Assembly (NCBI RefSeq): GCF_040187885.1
Contig: NZ_JBDPLH010000008.1
Coordinates: 1-64,000 of the forward strand
Direction: 5' to 3'
Source: Roseateles_E cavernae
Lineage (GTDB): Bacteria > Pseudomonadota > Gammaproteobacteria > Burkholderiales > Burkholderiaceae_C
Length of the DNA: 64,000 nt
The notes beneath the pieces were generated by a model. It was not told the origin of the DNA. It saw only the letters and a program-made list of their open reading frames with translations, and did no database searches. Position 1 is the first letter of the stretch. Every line of letters begins with the position of its first letter. The position numbers were made by a program, and so were the translations under genes. Below are positions 23,352 through 32,060 of this stretch, in pieces.

Positions 23352-24146
23352 TTATCTCCGGCTCAGCTGGGCCGTCGCGACAGGAGCGCGCTGGCTGGGA
23401 AGCTTGTCGAACACGGCGTCCAGCGCCTTGACCTCGGGCAGCACATAGACGACGCCGCGCTGGCTGCGGAAGGTCTTGCGCAGCACGGCCTCGTAAAAGC
23501 GCTGCGGCACATTGATGCAGCCGTAGGAGATGCGGTTGTCGGCCGGGCTGGGCGAGGCCAAGCGCTCCAGCCGGCGCTCGCTGGGCTCGAGCGCACGCAC
23601 CCGGTGCATGGACACGGCCGCGTCATAGTCCACCCAGATCACATCCTCGCCCATCGAGTTGCGCCCGGGTTCGGCGATGAAGCGCCCGGCCGGGGTGGTG
23701 CGCTCCTCGGGCCGCACCTCGGCAATCGGGCGCTTGCCGATGCCGGCCACGCTGTCGTCACCGACCGCCGCGCCGAGCAGCACCGGACTGGCGCCGAGCA
23801 GACGGCCCTGGGCGTCGAACACGAAGACGCGGGCCTCCAGCTTGTCCAGGATGACGAAAGGCATCGCGCGGTGGTCACCCGAGGCGACGGCCCAGTTGGC
23901 GACCCGGCGGGCGGGCTCAGAAGCCGGCTGGGCCCGGAAGTCGGCCAGGCGGGGGGCGTCGGTGCTGGTCTGCCGGGCAACGGCCAGCGGGGCGCCGGCA
24001 TTGTCCCTGCCCAGCCCGGAGCCGTTCGGCGGCAAGATCAAGGCCAGGAACGCAGCGCCCAGCAGCAGGCCCTGTCGGAGCCCGCCGAGCAATTCGGCGC
24101 GGGGTGGCAGCTCGAAGCGGGGCGGTGGGCAATAGGATCTGTACAC
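23352..24146 (-). CDS. YkuD-like L,D-transpeptidase, divergent active-site motif (paralogue B)
   Basis: 264 residues with an N-terminal membrane anchor or long signal ('LLLGAAFLALILPP' near 27-40). The catalytic block has SMHRVR, a 26-residue spacer and RISYGCINVPQRFYEAV, so Tyr replaces the His of SHGC. 'EERTTPAGRFIAEPGRNSMGEDVIWVDYD' is shared with its tandem paralogue downstream. Two adjacent copies with the same unusual spacing indicate duplication of a distinct subfamily. Family knowledge suggests peptidoglycan cross-linking or lipoprotein attachment. Confidence 0.85.
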   Translation of the reverse strand: MYRSYCPPPRFELPPRAELLGGLRQGLLLGAAFLALILPPNGSGLGRDNAGAPLAVARQTSTDAPRLADFRAQPASEPARRVANWAVASGDHRAMPFVILDKLEARVFVFDAQGRLLGASPVLLGAAVGDDSVAGIGKRPIAEVRPEERTTPAGRFIAEPGRNSMGEDVIWVDYDAAVSMHRVRALEPSERRLERLASPSPADNRISYGCINVPQRFYEAVLRKTFRSQRGVVYVLPEVKALDAVFDKLPSQRAPVATAQLSRR

Positions 24147-24288
24147 GATGAGCGGGGGGCTGAACGTGGCGGATGTGGGGCTTCATGAAACAAGGTCCCG
24201 AAGCGCAGCGGAATCGGATCCGGGAGGCTTGGGGACCTTGTTCAACCGGCGCTCGTCAGAGCGGGCGGCTGAAGCTCATGAAGACGGC

Positions 24289-24621
24289 TCAGTTGCGATC
24301 GGCGCGCGGGGCGCGCTCGGTCAGCGGCGCGTTGCTGTCAGCAGGGGCTGTGCTCATCGGCGCCGGCGTGCTGCTGTCGACCGGCGGGGTCTGAGTCGAG
24401 GGCTGCGCGGTGCTGCCCGTCTCCGGCAGGGCCGTCTGGGTGCTCGGTGCCGCCGGGCTCATCTCGGTCGATTGGGCTTGCTGCTCGGCCGGCGCGGGCG
24501 CCATGGTCTGGCTGTCGCTGCTGGCCGGGGTCTGTTCCGAGGTCTGCGCATAGGCCAGGCCGATGGCGCCGACCAGGGCCGCTGCAGCAGAAATCGTCGT
24601 CAGGGTTTGCGAGATTTTCAT
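24289..24621 (-). CDS. Secreted Ser/Thr/Pro/Gln-rich low-complexity protein
   Basis: 110 residues from ATG 24621, chosen because AAGGAG lies 10 bp upstream and the signal peptide 'MKISQTLTTISAAAALVGAIGLAYA' starts there. The mature protein is almost wholly Ser, Thr, Pro, Ala and Gln, probably disordered, ending in 'LTERAPRADRN'. Such proteins are common in Burkholderiales envelopes but have no assigned function. No catalytic residues can be inferred. Confidence 0.65.
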   Translation of the reverse strand: MKISQTLTTISAAAALVGAIGLAYAQTSEQTPASSDSQTMAPAPAEQQAQSTEMSPAAPSTQTALPETGSTAQPSTQTPPVDSSTPAPMSTAPADSNAPLTERAPRADRN

Positions 24622-24784
24622 GTCATAACTCCTTGATTGAGGTTCTGAGGGCTTCGTCAACGGAAGGCCGTGGGGCCTGACTCAAATCTAGGCTTCTGGC
24701 GGGGGCAGAAGAATCGGAAGGTGGCGCATGCGCCTGTAGGACGGTGGCTGTCAGCAATTGCTACTGCGGTTGGCGGCTGCAATG

Positions 24785-24807
24785 AAAAAGGGGCCGTGAG
24801 GCCCCTT
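24785..24807 (-). terminator. Rho-independent terminator of the aminopeptidase gene
   Basis: AAGGGGCC (24788-24795) pairs with GGCCCCTT (24800-24807) across GTGA. Read on the minus strand it is followed by a T-run, about 20 bp after the stop of the gene ending at 24828. Confidence 0.85.
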
Positions 24808-24827
24808 GCTTGTGCTGTTGGCGGTGC

Positions 24828-26651
24828 TCAGATCGCCTGGGTGCGCTGCTGCAGCCAGGCCAGCGCCTCAGCGCCGAGCAGCGGGCTCAGGCGCTGGCGG
24901 ACTTCGGCGTGATAGCGGTTGAGCCAGTCGATCTCATCGCTGCGCATCAGGCTCAGGTCGATGCAGCGTGTGTCGATCGGGCACAGTGTCAGCGTCTCGA
25001 AGCGCAACATATCGCCGAACTGGCCCTGCTCGGGCGTGTCGTGAGGGACGTTCAGGATCAGGTTCTCGATGCGCACACCCCATTGGCCGGGACGGTACAC
25101 GCCGGGCTCGTTGGAGGTGATCATGCCGGGTTCCATCGCCATGTTCGCGTCGGGCACGGCCTTGGAGATGCTTTGCGGGCCTTCATGGACGTTCATGAAG
25201 TAGCCGACGCCATGGCCCGTGCCGTGGCCGAAGTCCAGGCCCTGCTCCCACATCGGCACGCGCGCCAGCGCATCCAGCATCGGGCTCAGCGTGCCGCGCG
25301 GGAACACCGCGCGGCTGAGGTTGATCATGCCCTTGAGCACCAGGGTGTAGTCGCGCTTCTGGGCGGCGTTGACCTGGCCGATCGGCCAGACCCGGGTGAT
25401 GTCGGTCGTGCCGCCCAGGTACTGGGCGCCCGAGTCGATCAGCAGCAGGCCGTCCCCCCGGATTTCGGCATGGGATTCGGGCGTGGCACGGTAGTGCGGC
25501 ATCGCGCCATTGCTGTTGAAGCCGGCGATGGTCGGGAAGCTCAGGCCCACGAAGCCGGGACGCTTGACCCGCTCGGCCGTCAGCTTCTCGTCGATGGTGA
25601 TCTCGGTGATGCGCTCGCCGCGCGCCTGCGCCGCCTCGAACCAGGCGTAGAACTCACACATCGCGGCGCCGTCCTGTGCCATCGCCTCGCGCACGAAGCC
25701 GGCCTCGGCGGCGGTCTTGCGGCTCTTGGCCAGGGTGCTGGGGTTGATGGACTCGACCACGCGCACCTCGTCCGGGGCCGCCTCGCGCAGGCCCAGCGTC
25801 ACGCGCTTGGGGTCCAGCAGCAGCACGGCCTCGGCAGGCAGGGCGGCCAGGGCCTGCGGCGCCTGGGCATAGTCGGCCACGCGCACGCCATCGGCCGCCA
25901 GCCGGGCCTGCAGCTCGGCCGGCAGCTTGCCGGCGCCGACGAACAGCGTGGCGCTGTGGGCATCCAGCAGCAGATGGGCCAGGAAGACCGGGTTGTAGTC
26001 GACATCGGCGCCGCGCAGGTTCAGCAGCCAGGCGATGTCGTCGACGGTGGAGATGAAGTGGTGGCTGGCGCCCTGACCGCCATTGACGGCGGCCATGCCG
26101 GCGCGCACCTGGGCCAGCTTGTCGGCACGGCTGACGGCCGCGTGCGGCGGCAGGTGTTCATAGATGGCCGCAGCGGGCAGGCCGGCACGACCCTCCCAGG
26201 CGGACTCGACCACATCGACATCGGTGCGCAGCTTGATGCCGGCGCGCAGCATCGCGGCGCGCAGCTGCTGGGCCAGCGCCAGGCCCAGCACCTGGCCGTC
26301 CACCGCCAGGGCCTGGCCCGGCTGCAACTGCTCGGCAATCCACTCGATGTAATGGGTGGCCGCGCCGGTCGGGATCTTGACCAGCTCGACGCCGGTGCCG
26401 GCCAGCTCACGCTCGGCCTGCGACCAGTAGCGGCTGTCGGCGAACACGGCGGCGCGCTCCAGCGTCACGACCAGGGTGCCCATCGAGCCGCTGAAGCCCG
26501 ACAGCCATTGCCGGCCCTGCCAGCGCTCGGGCAGGTACTCGGACAGATGGGGGTCGGCCGAGGGCACGAGGGCGGCATGGGTGCCGCTGGCACGCAGGGC
26601 GTCGCGCACGCGCTCGATGCGCAGGGTGATGGGGGAGCTGCGGGTGTCCAT
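24828..26651 (-). CDS. Xaa-Pro aminopeptidase, large cytosolic type (M24B)
   Basis: 607 residues, matching the roughly 600-residue three-domain aminopeptidase P form (as in XPNPEP1) rather than the 440-residue E. coli PepP. Two creatinase-like N-terminal domains (1-300) precede a pita-bread metallopeptidase domain with metal and substrate motifs 'LLIDSGAQYLGGTTDITR', 'GHGTGHGVGYFMNVHEGP' and 'ITSNEPGVYRPGQWGVRIEN'. It cuts off an N-terminal residue preceding proline. GGAGACATC precedes the ATG, and it lies downstream of kynA in the same direction but 52 bp away, so it may or may not be co-transcribed. Confidence 0.95.
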   Translation of the reverse strand: MDTRSSPITLRIERVRDALRASGTHAALVPSADPHLSEYLPERWQGRQWLSGFSGSMGTLVVTLERAAVFADSRYWSQAERELAGTGVELVKIPTGAATHYIEWIAEQLQPGQALAVDGQVLGLALAQQLRAAMLRAGIKLRTDVDVVESAWEGRAGLPAAAIYEHLPPHAAVSRADKLAQVRAGMAAVNGGQGASHHFISTVDDIAWLLNLRGADVDYNPVFLAHLLLDAHSATLFVGAGKLPAELQARLAADGVRVADYAQAPQALAALPAEAVLLLDPKRVTLGLREAAPDEVRVVESINPSTLAKSRKTAAEAGFVREAMAQDGAAMCEFYAWFEAAQARGERITEITIDEKLTAERVKRPGFVGLSFPTIAGFNSNGAMPHYRATPESHAEIRGDGLLLIDSGAQYLGGTTDITRVWPIGQVNAAQKRDYTLVLKGMINLSRAVFPRGTLSPMLDALARVPMWEQGLDFGHGTGHGVGYFMNVHEGPQSISKAVPDANMAMEPGMITSNEPGVYRPGQWGVRIENLILNVPHDTPEQGQFGDMLRFETLTLCPIDTRCIDLSLMRSDEIDWLNRYHAEVRQRLSPLLGAEALAWLQQRTQAI

Positions 26652-26703
26652 GATGTCTCCGGCATGGCGCCTCGTGAGCGCCGTTGTGGGCTGAGCCGCG
26701 ATT

Positions 26704-27555
26704 CTAGAGCTCGGTGCGCAGGGTCCAGAGTTCGGGGAACAACACCACGTCCAGCATCTTGCGCAGATAGCTGACGCCGCCGGTGCCGCCGGTGCCGCGC
26801 TTGAAGCCGATCACGCGCTCCACCGTCGTCACATGGCGGAAGCGCCAGAGCCGGAAGGCGTCCTCCAGATCGACCAATTCTTCGCCCATCTGGTACAGAT
26901 CCCAGAAGGCCTTGGGGTCGCGGTAGACCTGCAGCCAGGCGGCCTGCACGCCTTCGTCGGCCGCATAGGGCAGGGTCCAGTCGCGCGCGGTGTGGCTGGC
27001 CGGCAGGGCGATGCCGCGCCGGGCCATCAGGCGCAGGACCTCGTCGTACAGCGACGGGGTCTCGTAGGCCTGCTGCACGGCGGCCAGCAGATCGGGCCGG
27101 TGCGCATGGGGCTTGAGCATGGCCGCGTTCTTGTTGCCCAGCATGAACTCGATCTGGCGGTATTGCGCACTCTGGAAGCCGCTGCTACTCGACAGATAGG
27201 GCCGGATCGCGCTGTACTCGGGCGGCGTCATCGTGCCCAAGACATCCCAGGCATGGACCAGTTGCTCCATGATGCGCGAGACCCGGGCCAGCATCTTGAA
27301 GGCCTCGGGCAGTTGGTCTGCCGCGACATGGCGCACCGCGCCATGCAGCTCGTGCAGCATCAGCTTCATCCACAGCTCCGAGGTCTGGTGCTGGACGATG
27401 AAGAGCATCTCGTTATGGTCGGGCGAGAGCGGATGCTGGGCGCTCAGCACCTGGTCCAGGTGCAGGTAGTCGCCGTAGCTCATGTCTTTGGAGAAGTCGA
27501 GCTGGGCGCCTTCTTCCTTGACGACGTTCTCGGTGTGATGGAGAGGGCAACTCAT
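26704..27555 (-). CDS. kynA: Tryptophan 2,3-dioxygenase
   Basis: 283 residues, full length for bacterial TDO. Heme-pocket and substrate motifs are present: 'MSYGDYLHLDQVLSAQHPLS', 'HNEMLFIVQHQTSELWMKLMLHEL' and, near the C terminus, 'KRGTGGTGGVSYLRK'. It opens the indole ring of tryptophan to N-formylkynurenine. It overlaps kynU by 3 bp (start within the kynU stop), the last gene of kynB-kynU-kynA. No kynurenine 3-monooxygenase is nearby, so flux goes to anthranilate. Confidence 0.97.
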   Translation of the reverse strand: MSCPLHHTENVVKEEGAQLDFSKDMSYGDYLHLDQVLSAQHPLSPDHNEMLFIVQHQTSELWMKLMLHELHGAVRHVAADQLPEAFKMLARVSRIMEQLVHAWDVLGTMTPPEYSAIRPYLSSSSGFQSAQYRQIEFMLGNKNAAMLKPHAHRPDLLAAVQQAYETPSLYDEVLRLMARRGIALPASHTARDWTLPYAADEGVQAAWLQVYRDPKAFWDLYQMGEELVDLEDAFRLWRFRHVTTVERVIGFKRGTGGTGGVSYLRKMLDVVLFPELWTLRTEL

Positions 27556-28856
27556 GTGACCGCCGATTTTTCATTGAAACGTGCTTCTTGCCATTCGCCG
27601 CTGGCCAGCACCTGGCGCAGGTGTTCGATGGCGTCCCAGACCTCGGCGAAGCCGATGTACAGCGGCGTGAAGCCGAAGCGCAGGATGTGCGGCACCTGGT
27701 CCAGCCGGGCCGGATCGCCGGCGCGGAAATCGCCGATCACGCCGCGCGCGATCAGGGCCTGAACCACGGCATAGCCGGCCTGGTCCAGAGGCGCTTTCAA
27801 GGCCAGGCAGACTTGGCTGCCGCGCCGCACTGCTTCGCGCGGCGACACCACATAAACGCCCAGTTCGCCGCAACGCTCCTCGGCCAATGCCGCGAAGGCC
27901 TCGGTCAGCGCCAGCGACTTCTCGCGCAGCGCCGCCATGCCGCCCAGCGGCTCGGCCGCCAGCACCGTGTCGACGCCGCATTCCAGCGCCGATGTCGCGA
28001 TCACCGAGGGGGTGCCGCAGACATAGCGGCGCACCCCGGGCGCGGGCTGATAGCCGGGCGTGAACTGGAAGGGCGCGGCATGACCCATCCAGCCGGACAA
28101 GGGCTGCCAGAAGCGGTCGGTGTGGCGCGGATGCACCCAGACAAAAGCCGGCGCGCCGGGGCCCCCGTTCAGGTATTTGTAGCCGCAGCCGATCGCGAAG
28201 TCGGCCTTGGCGCCGTTCAGGTCCACCGGCACCGCGCCGGCCGAATGGGCCAGGTCCCAGACGGTCAGCGCGCCGGCGGCCTGGGCGGCAGCGGTCAGCG
28301 CCGCCATATCGTGGCGGTAGCCGGTGCGGTAATTGACCTCGGTGAGCATCAGCACCGCGAGCTCGGTGTTCAGCGTCGCCGGGATCTCGTCCACGCTGTC
28401 CACCAGCTCCAGGCTCATGCCATGCTGGGCGCACAGGCTCTCGGCGATATAGAGATCGGTCGGGAAGTTGCTGCGCTCGGAGACGATCACCTTGCGCTGC
28501 GGGGCATCCGCTTGCGCGATGCGGATCGCCGCGGCCAGCACCTTGTAGAGGTTCAGCGAGGTCGAGTCCGCAACAATCAGCTCGCCCGGCGCCGCGCCGA
28601 CCAGGCGGGCGATCTTGTCGCCGACCCGCTCGGGCAGATGCATCCAGTCGGCCGTGTTCCAGCTCTTGATCAGGTCCTGGCCCCATTCGCGGGCGATCAC
28701 GTCCTGCACGCGCGCCGCGGTGGCCTTAGGCAGCACGCCCAGCGAATTGCCGTCCAGATAGATCACGCCGGCGGGCAGCTCGAACTGGGCCTTCAGGCCG
28801 CGCAGCGGATCGGCGGCGTCGCGTGCCAGCGCTTCGTCTCTTGTCTTCATCGTCAT
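27552..28856 (-). CDS. kynU: Kynureninase
   Basis: 434 residues from ATG 28856, chosen because GGAG lies 8 bp upstream; a GTG one codon earlier and an ATG at 28850 are alternatives. PLP-binding features include 'GNSLGVLP', 'DSTSLNLYK', 'WDLAHSAGAVPVDLNGAKADFAIGCGYKYLNGGPG', the last holding the Schiff-base Lys. It splits kynurenine into anthranilate and alanine. The anthranilate feeds the divergent CoA pathway that begins at 29699. Confidence 0.97.
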   Translation of the reverse strand: MTMKTRDEALARDAADPLRGLKAQFELPAGVIYLDGNSLGVLPKATAARVQDVIAREWGQDLIKSWNTADWMHLPERVGDKIARLVGAAPGELIVADSTSLNLYKVLAAAIRIAQADAPQRKVIVSERSNFPTDLYIAESLCAQHGMSLELVDSVDEIPATLNTELAVLMLTEVNYRTGYRHDMAALTAAAQAAGALTVWDLAHSAGAVPVDLNGAKADFAIGCGYKYLNGGPGAPAFVWVHPRHTDRFWQPLSGWMGHAAPFQFTPGYQPAPGVRRYVCGTPSVIATSALECGVDTVLAAEPLGGMAALREKSLALTEAFAALAEERCGELGVYVVSPREAVRRGSQVCLALKAPLDQAGYAVVQALIARGVIGDFRAGDPARLDQVPHILRFGFTPLYIGFAEVWDAIEHLRQVLASGEWQEARFNEKSAVT

Positions 28857-28869
28857 CACTCAAACTCCA

Positions 28870-29505
28870 TCAAAGCGCACGCAGCACGGCGCGCACGGGG
28901 GATGCACAGGCGCCAGCCAACTTCAGTGGCAGCGCGATCAATTCATAGTCGCCCTCGGCGACCTCGTCGAGCACCAGGTTCTCCAGCACGCGCAAGTCCA
29001 GGCGCAAGAGCTGCTGGTGGCTGTCCAGGCTCTTGCTGCTGGCCGGATCGACCGAGGGCGTGTCCAGGCCGATCAGGCGCACGCCCTGGGCAGCCAGCCA
29101 TTCGACGGTCTCGGGTGCATAGGCCGTGAAGTCCGGGTTCCAGGCCGTGTCGGCCCTCTCGCAGCAGCGCACCAGCACGCGCGGCGGCAGGTCCTGCGCC
29201 GCATGCTGCAGGTGCTCGATGCGGATCAGCGGCCCGCAAGCGATCGCATGGATCACACGGCAGGGGCCCAGATAGGCGTCCAGATCGACCTCGGCCGCAC
29301 TGGCCACGCCATCGGCGTAGTGCAGCGGCGCATCGGCATGCGCGCCGACATGGGGCGACATCGTGATCGCGCTCAGATTGACCGGACAAACCGGCTCAAG
29401 CGTCGACAGCCGCGCGGTCCAGCGCAGCGCATAGGGCTCGTCGCCCGGGAAGATGGGCGAATCGCTCGCCACGACGGGGGAGATATCCCAGAGGCGTCGT
29501 TTCAT
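28870..29505 (-). CDS. kynB: Kynurenine formamidase
   Basis: 211 residues of the cyclase-type metal-dependent formamidase family, with the metal motif 'SPHVGAHADAPLHY' (HxGxHxDxPxH) and a later 'RLIGLDTPSVDP'. It hydrolyses N-formylkynurenine to kynurenine. AAAGGAG sits 6-12 bp before the ATG. It is the first gene of the leftward operon, sharing a 193-bp divergent control region with the 2-aminobenzoyl-CoA operon. Confidence 0.96.
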   Translation of the reverse strand: MKRRLWDISPVVASDSPIFPGDEPYALRWTARLSTLEPVCPVNLSAITMSPHVGAHADAPLHYADGVASAAEVDLDAYLGPCRVIHAIACGPLIRIEHLQHAAQDLPPRVLVRCCERADTAWNPDFTAYAPETVEWLAAQGVRLIGLDTPSVDPASSKSLDSHQQLLRLDLRVLENLVLDEVAEGDYELIALPLKLAGACASPVRAVLRAL

Positions 29506-29645
29506 GGAGGACTCCTTTTCAACAGCGGCGGCACCTTAACAAGGCAGCGCAGGCCGTGGTGTCGGTTAATTCCAACAGGACTTGAAAGCGGCGTTCGATG
29601 TGCTGATCGCGGGTAAGTCCCGAGTTTGGCACAGGCTGAAAGTAA

Positions 29646-29674
29646 TTGACACTTAAACTATCGATGCCTAAAGT
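29646..29674 (+). promoter_or_regulatory. Predicted sigma-70 promoter of the anthranilate-CoA operon
   Basis: TTGACA (29646-29651, perfect -35), 17-bp spacer, TAAAGT (29669-29674, 4 of 6 to the -10). It predicts a start near 29681 and a short leader holding CTGGAG (29685-29690), close to the ATG at 29699. It lies in the divergent kynB / monooxygenase gap, the natural place for the operon's MarR regulator to act. No clear MarR palindrome was identified. Confidence 0.55.
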
Positions 29675-29698
29675 TAGCCCAACTCTGGAGATCCAGGA

Positions 29699-32059
29699 AT
29701 GCGCATCACCTGCATAGGCGGCGGTCCCGCCGGTCTGTATTTCGCGCTGCTGATGAAGCAGCAGGACCCGACCAACGAGGTCACCGTGCTGGAGCGCAAC
29801 CGCGCCGGCGACACCTTCGGCTGGGGTGTCGTGTTCTCCGACCAGACCCTGGCAGCGCTGCGCGAAGCCGACCCCAAGACGGCCGGGCAGATCCTCGACG
29901 CCTTCAATCACTGGGACGATATCGCGGTCCATATCCAGGGCCAGACCCAGGTCTCCGGCGGCCACGGCTTCTGCGGGATCGGCCGCATGAAATTGCTGAA
30001 CATCCTGCAGGAGCGTTGCGCCGAGTTGGGCGTGGAGATCCGTTACCAGAGCGATGTGCAGGACGATGCCGACATCGACGCCGACCTGATCATCGCGGCC
30101 GACGGCCTGAACAGCCGGCTGCGCACGAAGTACGCCGCCACCTACCAGCCCGATATCGATCTGCGCCAATGCCGCTTCGTCTGGCTGGGCACGACCAAGC
30201 TGTTCGATGCCTTCACCTTCGACTTCCAGTCCACCGAGTGGGGCTGGTTCCAGGCCCATGCCTACCGCTTCGACGAGACGCACTCGACCTTCATCGTCGA
30301 GGCGCCGGAGAGCGTCTGGCAGGCCGCCGGCCTGGAGGCGATGAGCAAGGAGGAGGGCATCGCCTTCTGTGAAAAACTGTTCGCCAAGGTGCTGGACGGC
30401 CACAAGCTGATCTCCAACGCCTCGCATCTGCGCGGCTCGGCCCAGTGGATACGCTTTCCGCGCGTGGTCTGCAAGCACTGGGTGCATCACAACGGCCGCG
30501 CGCCGGTGGTGCTGATGGGCGATGCGGCCCACACCGCTCACTTTTCGATCGGCTCCGGCACCAAGCTGGCGCTCGAAGATGCGATCGGCCTGGCACGGGA
30601 CATCGGCGCCCACGGTGGCGATCTGACAGCGGCGCTGCAGCACTACGAGGCCACCCGCAGCATCGAGGTCTTGCGCATCCAGAACGCCGCACGCAACTCG
30701 ACCGAGTGGTTCGAGAACGTGGCCCGCCACGCCAATCTGGCACCCGAACAGTTCGCCTATTCGCTGCTGACACGCTCGCAGCGCATCTCGCACGAGAACC
30801 TGCGGCTGCGCGATGCCGGCTATGTGGAGCGCTTCGAGCAATGGCTGGGCCAGCGCTGCGGCATCGCCAAGGCCGTGCCGCCGATGTTCACGCCCTTCAC
30901 GCTGAAGGGCTTGACGCTGAAGAACCGCGTCGTCGTCTCGCCGATGGCGCAGTACTCTTGTGTCGACGGCCTGCCCGGCGACTATCACCTGACGCATCTG
31001 GGCGCCCGCGCGATGGGCGGTGCCGGCCTGGTGTTTGCCGAAATGACCTGCCCCTCGGCCGATGGGCGCATCACGCCGGGCTGCCCGGGCCTCTATACCG
31101 ACGAGCAGGGCGCCGCGTGGCAGCGCATCGTCGATTTCGTCCATGCCCACAGCACGGCCAAGATCGCGATCCAGATCGGCCATGCCGGCGCCAAGGGCTC
31201 GACCCGGGTGGCCTGGGAGGGCATCGACCAGCCGCTGCGGGATGGGGAAGGGGGCGGCAACTGGCCGCTGATCTCGGCCTCGCCCCAGCAGTATCTGGAT
31301 GGGGTCAGCCAGGTCTCGCGGGCGATGACGCGGGACGATATGGACCGTGTTCGCGACGATTTTGTTGCCGCCACCAGGCGCGCACTGACGGCTGGCTTCG
31401 ACTGGCTGGAGCTGCATTGCGCCCACGGCTATCTGCTGTCCAGTTTCATCTCGCCGCTGACCAACCAGCGCAGCGACGAGTACGGCGGCGCTTTGGAAAA
31501 TCGCCTGCGCTATCCGCTGGAGGTGTTCGCCGCGATGCGCGCGATCTGGCCGCAAGAGAAACCGATGTCGGTGCGGATCTCGGCCCATGACTGGGTGGAC
31601 GGAGGCATCACGCCGGAAGACGCGGTGCAGATCGCCGCAGCCTTCAAGACGGCCGGCGCCGACCTGATCGACGTCTCCTCGGGCCAGGTCAGCAAGAAGG
31701 AAAAGCCGACCTATGGCCGCATGTGGCAGACGCCGTTCTCCGAGAGCATACGCAACCGCGTCGGCATCGCGACGATCGCGGTCGGCGCGATCTCCGAGGC
31801 CGACCATGTCAACAGCATCATCGCGGCCGGCCGTGCCGATCTGTGCGCGATCGCCCGCCCGCATCTGGCCAATCCGGCCTGGACGCTGACGGAGGCCGCG
31901 CGCATCGGCTACCTGGGCGGGCAGGGCGTCGATTGGCCGCCGCAATACCAGGCCGGCAAGGTGCAGCTGGAGCGCGAGTTCGAGCGGCAGCGGGCCCAGG
32001 CTGCGGCCGGCGCGGGCATGTCCGCGCTGGAGCAGGCCAACAAGGCCTTGGGAGTTTGA
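29699..32059 (+). CDS. abmA: 2-aminobenzoyl-CoA monooxygenase/reductase
   Basis: 786 residues in two fused enzymes. Residues 1-390 are a class A FAD monooxygenase ('CIGGGPAGLYFALLMK', 'GDAAHTAHFSIGSGTKLALEDAIGLA'). Residues 400-770 are an Old-Yellow-Enzyme FMN reductase ('FTPFTLKGLTLKNRVVVSPMAQYS', 'HCAHGYLLSSFISPLTNQR'). This fusion is the known aerobic anthranilate enzyme, which hydroxylates and then reduces the ring of 2-aminobenzoyl-CoA to a non-aromatic product. Salicylyl-CoA 5-hydroxylase shares the N-terminal half, but kynBUA and the ligase next door favour the aminobenzoyl-CoA role. First gene of the rightward operon. Confidence 0.92.
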   Translation: MRITCIGGGPAGLYFALLMKQQDPTNEVTVLERNRAGDTFGWGVVFSDQTLAALREADPKTAGQILDAFNHWDDIAVHIQGQTQVSGGHGFCGIGRMKLLNILQERCAELGVEIRYQSDVQDDADIDADLIIAADGLNSRLRTKYAATYQPDIDLRQCRFVWLGTTKLFDAFTFDFQSTEWGWFQAHAYRFDETHSTFIVEAPESVWQAAGLEAMSKEEGIAFCEKLFAKVLDGHKLISNASHLRGSAQWIRFPRVVCKHWVHHNGRAPVVLMGDAAHTAHFSIGSGTKLALEDAIGLARDIGAHGGDLTAALQHYEATRSIEVLRIQNAARNSTEWFENVARHANLAPEQFAYSLLTRSQRISHENLRLRDAGYVERFEQWLGQRCGIAKAVPPMFTPFTLKGLTLKNRVVVSPMAQYSCVDGLPGDYHLTHLGARAMGGAGLVFAEMTCPSADGRITPGCPGLYTDEQGAAWQRIVDFVHAHSTAKIAIQIGHAGAKGSTRVAWEGIDQPLRDGEGGGNWPLISASPQQYLDGVSQVSRAMTRDDMDRVRDDFVAATRRALTAGFDWLELHCAHGYLLSSFISPLTNQRSDEYGGALENRLRYPLEVFAAMRAIWPQEKPMSVRISAHDWVDGGITPEDAVQIAAAFKTAGADLIDVSSGQVSKKEKPTYGRMWQTPFSESIRNRVGIATIAVGAISEADHVNSIIAAGRADLCAIARPHLANPAWTLTEAARIGYLGGQGVDWPPQYQAGKVQLEREFERQRAQAAAGAGMSALEQANKALGV

Positions 32060-32060
32060 T

